Assembly: GCF_018390695.1 (NCBI RefSeq)
Contig: NZ_JAHBGF010000020.1
Coordinates: 62,001-126,000, forward strand
Length of the DNA stretch: 64,000 nucleotides
Direction of reading: 5' to 3'
Source: Ancylobacter sonchi
Lineage (GTDB): Bacteria; Pseudomonadota; Alphaproteobacteria; Rhizobiales; Xanthobacteraceae
Shown one piece after another: positions 1 through 8,730 of the stretch. Positions within the stretch are counted from its first letter, which is position 1; every line of letters starts with the position of its first letter. A model generated the notes under the pieces. That model was not told where the DNA came from, searched no databases, and worked only from the letters and a program-made list of their open reading frames with translations. A program made the translations under genes and the position numbers.

Positions 1-1838
1 CGGCCAGCGAGGGCATTGCGCGGCTGTTCGGCCGCGAGGTCGACCCGAACGACATCGAGGTGCGCCGGCGCGTCGGCTATATGAGCCAGGCCTTCTCGCT
101 CTATACCGAGCTGACCGTCCGGCAGAATCTCGATTTGCATGCACGGCTGTTCCGGTTGCCGCCGGACACCATTCCGCCACGCATCGCCGAGATGGCGGAG
201 CGGTTCGGCCTCGACAACATCATGGATGATCTGCCGGATTCGCTGCCGCTCGGCATCCGGCAGCGCCTGTCGCTCGCCGTGGCGATGATCCACGCGCCGG
301 ACATACTGATCCTCGACGAGCCGACCTCGGGCGTCGACCCGGTGGCGCGCGATGCCTTCTGGCAGATCCTGTCCGACCTGTCGCGCAAGGACAGCGTCAC
401 CATCTTCGTCTCCACCCACTTCATGAACGAGGCCGAGCTCTGCGACCGGATCTCGCTCATGCATGCGGGGCGGGTGCTGGTGAGCGACACGCCGGCCGCC
501 ATCGTCGAGAAGCGCGGGGCGCGGTCGCTGGAGGAGGCGTTCATCGCCTATCTCGAGGAGGCGATCAGCGAGCGGGCGGCCGCCGCGCCGGCCGCCACAT
601 CTGCGACTTCCGCCCCTGCGGTCGCCCCGGCCTCGGCGGCCGCCGTTCCACCCGTCGCGCTGCCGGCGGCCCCGCCCGCCGCCGTCGAAGCGCATGCCGC
701 GCCGCGCCGCTTCGATGCGCGCCGCATGTTCGCCTATACCAAGCGCGAGGCGCTCGAACTGCGCCGCGATCCGATCCGCGCCACGCTGGCCCTGCTCGGC
801 ACGGTCATCCTGATGTTCGTCGTCGGCTACGGCATCAACATGGATGTCGACAACCTGTCCTTCGCGGTGCTCGATCGCGACGACACGACCCTGAGCCAGG
901 ACTATGTGCAGCAGATCGCCGGCTCGCGCTATTTCATCGAGAAGGCGCCGATCGTCGACTATGCCGACATGGACCGGCGCATGCGCGACGGTGAACTCGC
1001 CCTCGCCATCGAGATCCCGCCGGGTTTCGGCCGCGACGTCGCGCGCGGCAACAAGACGGTGGAGGTCGGCGCCTGGATCGACGGGGCGATGCCTTCCCGC
1101 GCGGAGACCGTGCGCGGCTATGTCCAGGGCATGCATTCGGCCTGGCTGACGCAGAAGGCGCGCGAGCTCTACGGCAATACCGCCACGGTCGGCAATTTCC
1201 AGATCGCCCTGCGCTACCGCTACAATCCCGGCGTCGAGAGCCTCGTGGCCATCGTGCCGGCCATGCTGCCGCTGCTGCTGATGATGATCCCGGCCATGCT
1301 CGCCGTGCTCAGCGTGGTGCGGGAGAAGGAACTCGGCTCGATCACCAATTTCTACGTGACCCCGGTCACCCGCTTCGAGTTCCTGGTCGGAAAGCAGCTG
1401 CCCTATGTCGGCCTCGCCATGCTGAACTTCGCGATGCTGGTGGCGTTCGCGGTGTTCATCTTCCGGGTGCCGTTCACCGGCAGCCTGCTCACCCTCAGCC
1501 TGGCGGCAGTGCTCTATGTCTTCGCCGCCACCGCGCTGGGGCTGCTGCTGTCGAGCTTCATGAACAGCCAGATCGCCGCGATCTTCGGCACGGCGCTGCT
1601 GACCCTCATTCCCGCCGTGAACTATTCCGGCATGATCGATCCGGTCTCCTCGCTCCAGGGCGCCGGCGCCTTTGTCGGCCAGATCTATCCGGCGACCTAT
1701 TTCATGACCATCGCCCGCGGCACCTTCTCGAAGGGGCTGGGCTTCGCCGACCTCGCGGGATCGTTCTTCCCCCTGCTGATCGCGGGCCCGATCCTGCTCG
1801 GCCTCGGCATTGCGCTTCTCAAGAAGCAGGCGAGCTGA
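1..1838 (+). CDS. rbbA: RbbA-like ABC transporter, ATPase-permease fusion (5' end missing)
   Basis: The reading frame is already open at base 3, so the gene enters from the left. The visible part starts inside a nucleotide-binding domain with a Q-loop ([10 protein letters not shown]), a signature of the RbbA kind ([12 protein letters not shown] in place of LSGGQ), Walker B plus D-loop ([13 protein letters not shown]) and the switch His (STHFMNEAE). An Ala/Pro-rich linker of about 60 residues follows, then an ABC-2 membrane domain with one N-terminal helix, a large extracytoplasmic loop and about five C-terminal helices. This order matches E. coli RbbA (YhiH), which has two ATPase domains and a permease, so roughly a third to half of the protein should lie upstream. 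It is followed after 2 bases by the partner permease. Substrate unknown; an exporter working with an HlyD-type protein is the family expectation. Confidence 0.85.
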   Translation, partial: ASEGIARLFGREVDPNDIEVRRRVGYMSQAFSLYTELTVRQNLDLHARLFRLPPDTIPPRIAEMAERFGLDNIMDDLPDSLPLGIRQRLSLAVAMIHAPDILILDEPTSGVDPVARDAFWQILSDLSRKDSVTIFVSTHFMNEAELCDRISLMHAGRVLVSDTPAAIVEKRGARSLEEAFIAYLEEAISERAAAAPAATSATSAPAVAPASAAAVPPVALPAAPPAAVEAHAAPRRFDARRMFAYTKREALELRRDPIRATLALLGTVILMFVVGYGINMDVDNLSFAVLDRDDTTLSQDYVQQIAGSRYFIEKAPIVDYADMDRRMRDGELALAIEIPPGFGRDVARGNKTVEVGAWIDGAMPSRAETVRGYVQGMHSAWLTQKARELYGNTATVGNFQIALRYRYNPGVESLVAIVPAMLPLLLMMIPAMLAVLSVVREKELGSITNFYVTPVTRFEFLVGKQLPYVGLAMLNFAMLVAFAVFIFRVPFTGSLLTLSLAAVLYVFAATALGLLLSSFMNSQIAAIFGTALLTLIPAVNYSGMIDPVSSLQGAGAFVGQIYPATYFMTIARGTFSKGLGFADLAGSFFPLLIAGPILLGLGIALLKKQAS

Positions 1839-1840
1839 CG

Positions 1841-2953
1841 ATGCGCGCAGCCAACATCTTCCAGCTGGGCCTCAAGGAGCTGCGCGGGCTGGCGCGCGAC
1901 CCGATGCTGCTGGTGCTGATCGTCTATTCCTTCACGGTTTCGATCTACACCGCCTCCAGCGCCACGCCCGAGACGCTGAACCGGGCGGCGATCGCCATCG
2001 TCGACGAAGACCAGTCTCCGGTTTCCTCGCGGATCATCTCCGCTTTCTATCCGCCCTATTTCACCGTTCCCAAGCTCATCACGGCCTCCGAGATGGACCG
2101 CCGGATGGATGCCGGGCTCGACACCTTCGCGCTCAACATCCCGCCGAACTTCCAGCGCGACCTGCTGGCCGGCCGTTCGCCCACCATCCAGCTGAACGTC
2201 GATGCCACGCGCGTCTCGCAGGCCTTCTCCGGCGGCGGCTATGTCCAGTCGATCGTCTCCGACGAGGTCAGCGAATTCCTCAACCGCCATCGCGGCAGCA
2301 GCGAGGTGCCGGTCGACCTCGCGCTGCGCTCCCGCTTCAACCAACAGCTCAGCAAGGGCTGGTTCGGCTCGATCACCAATGTGATCTCGTCGATCACCAT
2401 GCTGTCGATCATCCTCACCGGGGCGGCGCTGATCCGTGAGCGCGAGCATGGCACCATCGAGCACCTGCTCGTCATGCCGGTCACGCCGACCGAGATCATG
2501 CTGAGCAAGATCTGGTCGATGGGGCTGGTGGTGCTGGTGGCGTCGGCCCTCTCGCTGACCTTCATCGTCCAGTGGGCGCTGAACGTGCCGATCAACGGGT
2601 CGGTGGCGCTGTTCCTCGTCGGGACCGCCCTGCAACTGTTCGCCACCACCTCGATGGGGATCTTCCTCGCCACCATGGCCGGGACCATGCCGCAATTCGG
2701 GCTGCTGCTGATGCTGGTGCTGCTGCCGCTGCAGGTGCTGTCCGGCGGCTCGACGCCGCGCGAGAGCATGCCGCAGATCATCCAGGACATCATGCTGGCG
2801 GCACCGAACACGCATTTCGTCATGCTGGCGCAGTCCATCCTGTTCCGCGGCGCCGGCCTGGAAGTGGTCTGGCCGCAATTCCTGGCGCTGATCGCGATCG
2901 GCGGCGCGCTGTTCTTCCTGGCGCTGCGGCGGTTCCGGCGCTTCCTCCGGTAG
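1841..2953 (+). CDS. yhhJ: ABC-2 type permease, YhhJ family
   Basis: The 370-residue protein has the ABC-2 exporter topology: an N-terminal membrane helix (about residues 20-40), a long extracytoplasmic domain (about 45-175) and five or six helices to the C-terminus. The motif REREHGTIEHLLVMPVTP in the first cytoplasmic loop is typical of YhhJ/YbhR permeases. The start codon lies 2 bases after the stop of the ATPase-permease, so the two are almost certainly cotranscribed and form one exporter. It probably serves as the second membrane half. Substrate cannot be read from sequence. A small CCCCG/CGGGG hairpin at 3077-3090, without a T-run, lies between this gene and the sigma factor. Confidence 0.85.
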   Translation: MRAANIFQLGLKELRGLARDPMLLVLIVYSFTVSIYTASSATPETLNRAAIAIVDEDQSPVSSRIISAFYPPYFTVPKLITASEMDRRMDAGLDTFALNIPPNFQRDLLAGRSPTIQLNVDATRVSQAFSGGGYVQSIVSDEVSEFLNRHRGSSEVPVDLALRSRFNQQLSKGWFGSITNVISSITMLSIILTGAALIREREHGTIEHLLVMPVTPTEIMLSKIWSMGLVVLVASALSLTFIVQWALNVPINGSVALFLVGTALQLFATTSMGIFLATMAGTMPQFGLLLMLVLLPLQVLSGGSTPRESMPQIIQDIMLAAPNTHFVMLAQSILFRGAGLEVVWPQFLALIAIGGALFFLALRRFRRFLR

Positions 2954-3114
2954 GAGCGGCTCCCTCGGTCGGCGCCGGGCCCGGCGTGCGGGCGAGCCGC
3001 GCGGAACCGAACCGTCTGCCGCGCGTTCTCGCACATGTCACTTCGTCGGCCTCGCGCGGACGGCGCCTCGTCGCGTCCCCGCTCGCGGGGCGTGCATGAT
3101 CCGGGGAGGGGCGC

Positions 3115-4002
3115 ATGGGTGATCTGGGCGGGCAATCGACCGTTTCCTCGACCTTTCTCGCCAGGGCCGCCAGGGCCGAGCCATTGCTGGCGCGTGAGGA
3201 GGAGTTCGAGCTCGCCCGGCGCTGGCGCGAGCAGCGCGACGAGCGGGCGCTGCACCGTCTGGTGCACGCGCATATGCGCCTCGCCATCGCCGTTGCCCGC
3301 CGCTTCCGCCATTACGGCCTGCCAATGTCCGATCTGGTGCAAGAAGGCCATGTCGGCCTGATGGAGGCCGCCGCCCGCTTCGAGGCGGAGCGTGACGTGC
3401 GCTTCTCCACCTATGCCACCTGGTGGATCCGTGCCGCCATCCAGGACTATGTGCTGCGCAACTGGTCGATCGTGCGCGGTGGCACCTCCTCCGGGCAGAA
3501 GGCGCTGTTCTTCAATCTGCGCCGGGTGCGTGCCCGGCTGGAGCGGACGGCGGGGTTCGAGGACGCCACGCGCGACGAGGTGCAGGCCGCGGTGGCCGTG
3601 GCGCTCGGCGTGCCCGCCGCCGAGGTGGCGCGCATGGATGCCCGGCTGACCGCGCCGGATCTCTCCCTCAACGCGCCGCTGGCCGCCGGCGAGGAGGACG
3701 GGACCGCGCGGCTCGACCAGTTGGTGGCGGAGGACCCGCTGCCCGACGAGCAGGTGGCGGAGAGCATCGACGGCGAACGCCGGCGGCGCTGGCTCTCGAT
3801 GGCGCTGCACTCGCTGTCGGACCGCGAGAGGCGCATCATCCGCGCCCGGCGTCTGGCTGAGGAAGGCGAGACGCTGGAGATGCTGGGCGCCCGGCTGGGC
3901 ATTTCCAAGGAACGGGTGCGGCAGATCGAGAATCGCGCGATCGAGAAGCTTCGCGCGACATTGGTTAGGGATTCCGGCCTGCCGGTGGGCGTGTTCGCCT
4001 AG
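3115..4002 (+). CDS. rpoH: RpoH-type (sigma-32 family) RNA polymerase sigma factor
   Basis: This 295-residue group 3/4-like sigma70 protein has region 2 (HAHMRLAIAVARRFRHYGLP, DLVQEGHVGLMEA, FSTYATWWIRAAIQDYVLRNW, about residues 50-117), an RpoH-box-like segment (GQKALFFNLRR, about 127-137) and a region 4 helix-turn-helix (EMLGARLGISKERVRQIENRAIEKLR, near the C-terminus). The RpoH box is what separates it from housekeeping sigma factors. Alphaproteobacteria often carry two RpoH proteins; the divergent region 2.4 and Arg-rich start suggest this may be the second, oxidative or stress type (RpoH2), but that is inference. SD sequence GGGAGGGG sits 5-10 bases before the ATG. It is a single gene, convergent with the M48 protease 39 bases on. 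Confidence 0.88.
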   Translation: MGDLGGQSTVSSTFLARAARAEPLLAREEEFELARRWREQRDERALHRLVHAHMRLAIAVARRFRHYGLPMSDLVQEGHVGLMEAAARFEAERDVRFSTYATWWIRAAIQDYVLRNWSIVRGGTSSGQKALFFNLRRVRARLERTAGFEDATRDEVQAAVAVALGVPAAEVARMDARLTAPDLSLNAPLAAGEEDGTARLDQLVAEDPLPDEQVAESIDGERRRRWLSMALHSLSDRERRIIRARRLAEEGETLEMLGARLGISKERVRQIENRAIEKLRATLVRDSGLPVGVFA

Positions 4003-4041
4003 GACAGCCCTGCACGAGGGATCGCCACGTCCCGCGCGGCG

Positions 4042-5553
4042 CTATTCCGCGACGATCTTGACCAGATCGCCATATTTCAGCTTCGCGCCCTTCTCCAGCC
4101 CGTTGAGGATGAGAAAGCGCTCCAGCGGGCGGTCCGGCACGTCCATCTTCGCCGCCAGCGTGTCCGGCGTGTCGGTCAGGCCGACCTTGACGGTGCGGAT
4201 GCGCAGCGGCCTCACCTTTTCCGCCTCCTCGATGGAGACGCGGCGGAAGGTTTCCGCCGCCTCGCGGAACTGGCGGTCGAGATCCGGGGTGAGGTCGCGG
4301 GCGGCGAAGATCAGCCGGTAGACATCGCTGCCGAAGCGGATGGCGAACATGCGGAACGACCATTGCTCGCCGCGCGCCACCGCCGTGGCGGCCGGGAAGC
4401 CGTTCAGCACCAGGCTTTCCACCGAGGAGATCTCCACCCCCTCGATCCAGCCGGACGACAGATACTGCGCCAGCGACTGGTCGCCGGTGACCCGCACCGC
4501 ATCGAGGCGCAGCGCCTCGGCGCCGGACGTGTCGGCGCCCAGCACCGCCTGCGAGGTGTTCTCCAGCGTGAAGCCTTCCGGCGCCGTGAAGGTGAAGCCG
4601 AGCTTGGGATGGAAGAAGCGGCGCCCGCGGATGAAGCCTTCCTTCGGGTCGTCGCCATAGACCAGCCCGTCAATGGCGGTGAGGTACTGCTTGGAATCGC
4701 GCTCGCCCGGCTTGTCCGGCGAGGCGTATTCGCGGGCATTGGCCATGACGATGGAGATGCGCTCCGGCGTCGCCGGATGGGTGGCGAGGAAGTCGGCGGT
4801 GTCGGTCGAGCTCTTGGTCATCGGGCTCGACGCCCGCAGCGTCTGCTGGCGGCCCATGGTGGTGAGGAAGCGCTCGGCTCCATAGGGATCGAAGCCGGCG
4901 CGGGCGCTGATGCCCACTCCGATGGCGTCGGCCTCCAGTTCCTGCTGCCGCGAGAAGCTCGCCAGCGACATGCGGCTCTTGGCCAGCGCCAGCGCGCCGA
5001 GATCGGGATCGTTCACCACGTCGGAGATGACGCGGCTGACCAGCACCGCCTGCTTCACCTGGTCCTCGCGGATGGCGGCATGGTTGGCGATGACATGCGC
5101 CATCTCATGCGCCAGCACCGAAGCGAGCTCGGCATCGTCGTCAGCCAGTGCCAACAGGCCGCGGGTGACATAGATCGAGCCGTTCGGTAGCGCGAAGGCG
5201 TTGATCGCCGGCGAGTTGAGGATGGTGACGCGGTATTTCTGGTCCGGCCGCTCGGAGGCGGCGACGAGGCGTGTCACCGTGTCCTGGATCATGCCCTGAA
5301 GCTTGGGGTCGTTATAGGCGCCGCCATAGGAGGCGACGAGCCGCTCGTGCTCCTTGCGCTGCGTCGGGGTCAGCGTGTCCTCGAAGGAGGGCGCGGCCGG
5401 CGTCGCCGCGACCGGCGGTGGCTCCTGCATGTTGGAGCAGGCGGAGACCACGAGGCCGGCGCCGACCAGGAGGGCGAACGCCAGCGCACGCCGCCACGCA
5501 GTGGCGGCACCGGGCCTCCGATCCTGTCGCTGCCGACGCACTTGCTGGTTCAC
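4042..5553 (-). CDS. M48 family zinc metalloprotease lipoprotein with LysM-like tail
   Basis: This is a periplasmic, probably outer-membrane-anchored BepA/LoiP-like protease. A lipoprotein signal ends at a lipobox (LVVSAC, Cys about residue 39). The zinc motif HEMAH lies near residue 149 and the third ligand Glu is in QELEADAIG. The C-terminal 50 residues look like a LysM-type module. I chose GTG at 5553 because GAGGGGG lies just upstream and because an upstream ATG (5592) would overlap the preceding gene by 23 bases. The coding frame allows that ATG too. The gene is 16 bases downstream of the thermonuclease-fold gene and probably shares its transcript. Likely role: quality control of envelope proteins. 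Confidence 0.85.
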   Translation of the reverse strand: MNQQVRRQRQDRRPGAATAWRRALAFALLVGAGLVVSACSNMQEPPPVAATPAAPSFEDTLTPTQRKEHERLVASYGGAYNDPKLQGMIQDTVTRLVAASERPDQKYRVTILNSPAINAFALPNGSIYVTRGLLALADDDAELASVLAHEMAHVIANHAAIREDQVKQAVLVSRVISDVVNDPDLGALALAKSRMSLASFSRQQELEADAIGVGISARAGFDPYGAERFLTTMGRQQTLRASSPMTKSSTDTADFLATHPATPERISIVMANAREYASPDKPGERDSKQYLTAIDGLVYGDDPKEGFIRGRRFFHPKLGFTFTAPEGFTLENTSQAVLGADTSGAEALRLDAVRVTGDQSLAQYLSSGWIEGVEISSVESLVLNGFPAATAVARGEQWSFRMFAIRFGSDVYRLIFAARDLTPDLDRQFREAAETFRRVSIEEAEKVRPLRIRTVKVGLTDTPDTLAAKMDVPDRPLERFLILNGLEKGAKLKYGDLVKIVAE

Positions 5554-5569
5554 CGCCCCCTCATCCCCG

Positions 5570-6358
5570 TCACGGCCCTGAGGCCTCCGCAACCTCGTCC
5601 ACCTGCTCGGCCCAGCGCAGATCGATCACCGGTCCGTCGACGAGATCGACGGTACCACGCAACGTGATCTCCCGGCCGGCAAGTCCCGCCGGGGCAAGGC
5701 CGCGCGCCGCAAGCGCGGGCCGCACCGAACTGTCCACCTTCACCGTCGTGTCCTGCCGCCAGACTGGGCCGAAATTGAGATAATCAACCCGCCGCGTGCT
5801 GCCAACCGTCCGTACGCGGCCGGTAACAACGGAAAAGTGACCGGCCGCCTGCGCCAGCGCCGCCGGCGGCTCGGCCTTCAGCGGCCATTGCGCCCAGACA
5901 CCGAGGCGGGCGGCGCGGGCCGGCCGTTCGGCGGCGAGCAGCCCCGGCATGCAGCCGAGATAGCCGGCCTCCGGCCGCGCCACGGCAAGGCCTTCTGCCA
6001 GCATGGCCTCCTGCACCAGCCTGCCGTCGGGCAGGCGGGCGAGGGCGGCGAGGCGGCCATAGCGGTCCGGCGTCGAATCGGCACTCGCGAGGTCGAGCCG
6101 GCGTCCGGCGACCAGCGCCTTCAGCGCCGCGCGACGTGCCGGATCGGCGGCGGTGCCGATGTCGGCGAGCGCGGCGAGGCGCAACGTGCGCCCGTCGGCA
6201 AGCGCGATGTCACCATGCCCGTCGAGGCCGCGGGCCGCGACGGTGGTGTCGAAATCCGTCGGGCACTCGCCGGCACGGGCGGAGAGCCCTGTCAGAACCA
6301 GGCAAGCCGACACCAGACACACCAAACCGCCGCCGCGACGACGAAAACGCCTGTTCAT
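5570..6358 (-). CDS. Secreted thermonuclease-fold (SNase-like) protein, probably inactive
   Basis: An Arg-rich n-region and hydrophobic core (CLVSACLVLTGLSARAG) form a signal peptide, best explained by the ATG at 6358. An in-frame ATG at 6412 would add 18 residues. The first half of the mature protein resembles a staphylococcal-nuclease domain: DGRTLRLAALADI and the RYGR segment are recognisable. However, the DGDT turn and the GIDAPE segment carrying the general base are not present, so nuclease activity is doubtful. The second half (from about residue 160) has a GxVxxVGSTRRVDYLNFGP motif, as in OB-fold-like extensions of this family. It lies just upstream of the M48 protease on the same strand. 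Function unknown. Confidence 0.7.
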   Translation of the reverse strand: MNRRFRRRGGGLVCLVSACLVLTGLSARAGECPTDFDTTVAARGLDGHGDIALADGRTLRLAALADIGTAADPARRAALKALVAGRRLDLASADSTPDRYGRLAALARLPDGRLVQEAMLAEGLAVARPEAGYLGCMPGLLAAERPARAARLGVWAQWPLKAEPPAALAQAAGHFSVVTGRVRTVGSTRRVDYLNFGPVWRQDTTVKVDSSVRPALAARGLAPAGLAGREITLRGTVDLVDGPVIDLRWAEQVDEVAEASGP

Positions 6359-6487
6359 CGGCCGTTGGCTGACAGAGCCATCGGTCGGCATGTTCGGTTC
6401 GTTCGGCGACATAGGGCGTCCCGGCCACCATGGTTACCCTCTCCGAGCATAACCGAAACCGCCGACCCCGCCCAGATGAGTCGTGCG

Positions 6488-7372
6488 TCAGCTGCCCCGA
6501 TAGGTCGAATAGCTCCAGGGGGTCATGACGAGCGGCACGTGGTAGTGGCCTTCGGGCTCGCCGATGGAAAAGCGGATCGGCACCCGGTCGAGGAAGGGGC
6601 GCTCGGGCAGCGCGAGGTCGCGTGCGGCGTAGTAGGGGCCGACATGGAAGACCAGCTCATAGGTGCCGATGCGCAGCGGCGCGCCGGCGAGCAGCGGCAC
6701 ATCGGTCCGTCCGTCGGTATTGGTGACGCGCTCGGCTAGCCGGGCGCGGGCGGAGGCGCCGATCTCGTAAAGCTCGACCTTCACCCCGGCGGCGGGCCCG
6801 CCCTTGTGGGTGTCGAGCACATGGGTGGACAGGCGGCCGGTGGTCGGCGGCGCGCCGGGCCCCTCGATCCGCTCGACGAGCCGCAGGCGAGTGATGTGGC
6901 CGATCTCGGCGAGCGCCGCCGCGACCTCTTCGTCCGGCGTGTTGCCGAGGCGGCTGTCGAAGGCGTCGAGCACCGCGTCCCGTGTCTGCCGGCGAGCGCA
7001 GATCACGAAGGGAAAGCCGAAGCGGGCGCGATAGGCGGCGTTGAGCACCTCGAAGCGGTCGAACTCGGCGTCGGAAAGTCGGTCGAGTCCGAGCCCCGCC
7101 TGTTCGGAGACCGATTCGGCGGTGATGGCGCCGGCCCTCGCGGCCTTGCCGGCGAGATCGGGATGGGCGGCGATGAGGGCGAGGCGCCCGGCCGCCGGGC
7201 GGGCCTCCACCGCCGCCATCAGCCCCTCATGCAGCGCGGCGAGAGTAGGAAACGGGCGGTGGGCGGCGGCGGCCTCGGCGACCCAGGGCGAATGCTCGAA
7301 GATGCCGTCGAGCGCGGCGACGAAGCCCGGCGCGTCCATGGCGTTGAGGGCGGCGAGCGTGATGGCGTCCAT
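6488..7372 (-). CDS. OHCU decarboxylase / 5-hydroxyisourate hydrolase fusion
   Basis: This is a bifunctional enzyme for the two steps after urate oxidase. Residues about 1-165 are OHCU decarboxylase (UraD): the catalytic His is in AAHPDL and the Glu in SVSEQAGL. Residues about 178-294 are HIU hydrolase (UraH, transthyretin-like): LSTHVLDTH, the Arg in [10 protein letters not shown] and the terminal YRGS signature. In the pathway HIU hydrolase acts first (5-hydroxyisourate to OHCU) and the decarboxylase then gives S-allantoin, so the fusion order is the reverse of reaction order. It is the last gene of the minus-strand purine operon, 8 bases after guanine deaminase. Confidence 0.92.
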   Translation of the reverse strand: MDAITLAALNAMDAPGFVAALDGIFEHSPWVAEAAAAHRPFPTLAALHEGLMAAVEARPAAGRLALIAAHPDLAGKAARAGAITAESVSEQAGLGLDRLSDAEFDRFEVLNAAYRARFGFPFVICARRQTRDAVLDAFDSRLGNTPDEEVAAALAEIGHITRLRLVERIEGPGAPPTTGRLSTHVLDTHKGGPAAGVKVELYEIGASARARLAERVTNTDGRTDVPLLAGAPLRIGTYELVFHVGPYYAARDLALPERPFLDRVPIRFSIGEPEGHYHVPLVMTPWSYSTYRGS

Positions 7373-7380
7373 GGCGATCC

Positions 7381-8730
7381 TCAGGCGTGTGTCGGGTAGC
7401 GGAAGCGCTCGCCGGTGCGGTCGCGATCATAGACCGGCGCGCCGGCGACATAGGTGGTACGTACGGCGCGGTCGTCGCCGAGCGTCATCAGCACGAAGAC
7501 CAGTTCCTCGATGCTGCGGCAATACTCGCTGCGGAAGGTGAGCAGCGGCGTCGCCTTCGGGTCGAGCACCACGATGTCGGCCTCGTAGCCGGGGGCGAGG
7601 CGGCCGAGCCGGTCGTCGAGGCAGAGCGCGCGGGCGCCGCCAAGCGTCGCGAGATAGAGGCCCTGCACGGCGTCGAGCTTGTGGCCGGTCAGCGCCGCGA
7701 CCTTGTAGGCCTCGTTGAGCGATTGCAGCTGCGACAGCGAGGTGCCGCCGCCGACATCGGTGCCCAGCCCGACCTTGACCGGACGGCGGGGATCCACCGC
7801 CTCGAACAGCCGGAACAGGCCGGACCCGAGGAACAGGTTCGAGGTCGGGCAATGGGCGAGGCCGGCGCCGGCCTGGTGGCAGGTGCAGAAGTCGCCCTCA
7901 TGCAGGTGCACGGCGTGGCCGAACATGGAGCGCGGCCCGACCAGCCCGGCATGAGCGTAGACGTCGAGATAGGAGGCACGCTCCGGGAACAGCTCGCGCA
8001 CCCACTCGACCTCTCCGGGGTTCTCGCAGAGATGTGTCTGCAAAAACAATCCGTTAGATTTATTCAGCAGAGCGCCGGCGGCGTCGAGCTGGGCTTCGGT
8101 GCTGGTCGGGGCGAAACGGGGGGTGACGCAGTAGAGCTGCCGGCCACGCCGGTGCCAGCGGGCGATGAGCGCGGCGCTTTCGTCGAAGCCGCGCTGGGCG
8201 GTGTCGAGCAGCGGCGCCGGCGCGTTGCGGTCCATCAGCACCTTGCCGGCGATCATCCGGGTGTTGAAGCGCTCGGATTCGGCGAAGAAGGCATCTACCG
8301 AATGGGGATGCACGGTGCAGTAGACCATAGCGGTAGTGGTGCCGGCGCGCAGCAGCTCGCGCAGGAACAGGCCGGCGACGCGCTCGGCATGGGCGGCGTC
8401 GGCAAAGCTCATCTCGGTGGGGAAGGTGTAGGTGTCGAGCCATTCCAGCAGTTGCTCGCCGAAGGCGCCGATCATCTGCAGCTGCGGATAGTGCACATGG
8501 GCGTCGATGAAGCCGGGGACGATGAGGCCGGTGCGGTGATCGATGAGGCTGATGTCCGGCGAAAGGCTCGGTGCCAGCTCGGCATAGGGGCCGATGGCGG
8601 CGATGACGCCGTCCTCGATGACGATCAGCGCATCCTCGATGTGGTCGAGGCAGTCGCGCGACGGCGCGGCGAAGGGATCGCCCCTGAGGCTGAGGGCGGG
8701 GCCGCGTAGGGCGAGGCGCGTGCCGGTCAT
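7381..8730 (-). CDS. guaD: Guanine deaminase
   Basis: The 449-residue amidohydrolase converts guanine to xanthine and ammonia. Metal-binding motif IDAHVHYPQ lies near residue 80, followed by the GuaD-typical [11 protein letters not shown], then HTHLCEN-like [25 protein letters not shown] and the terminal metal Asp in [11 protein letters not shown]. Length and motifs match bacterial GuaD. Its ATG overlaps the stop of the xanthine dehydrogenase large chain by 4 bases (ATGA), so translation is likely coupled and xanthine is passed to the neighbouring enzyme. Cytosolic. Confidence 0.95.
   Translation of the reverse strand: MTGTRLALRGPALSLRGDPFAAPSRDCLDHIEDALIVIEDGVIAAIGPYAELAPSLSPDISLIDHRTGLIVPGFIDAHVHYPQLQMIGAFGEQLLEWLDTYTFPTEMSFADAAHAERVAGLFLRELLRAGTTTAMVYCTVHPHSVDAFFAESERFNTRMIAGKVLMDRNAPAPLLDTAQRGFDESAALIARWHRRGRQLYCVTPRFAPTSTEAQLDAAGALLNKSNGLFLQTHLCENPGEVEWVRELFPERASYLDVYAHAGLVGPRSMFGHAVHLHEGDFCTCHQAGAGLAHCPTSNLFLGSGLFRLFEAVDPRRPVKVGLGTDVGGGTSLSQLQSLNEAYKVAALTGHKLDAVQGLYLATLGGARALCLDDRLGRLAPGYEADIVVLDPKATPLLTFRSEYCRSIEELVFVLMTLGDDRAVRTTYVAGAPVYDRDRTGERFRYPTHA

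Noticed and set aside
1697-3810. Long minus-strand frames over the YhhJ permease and sigma factor
   Set aside because: They are antisense to well-supported genes and show low-complexity Arg/His/Gln composition.
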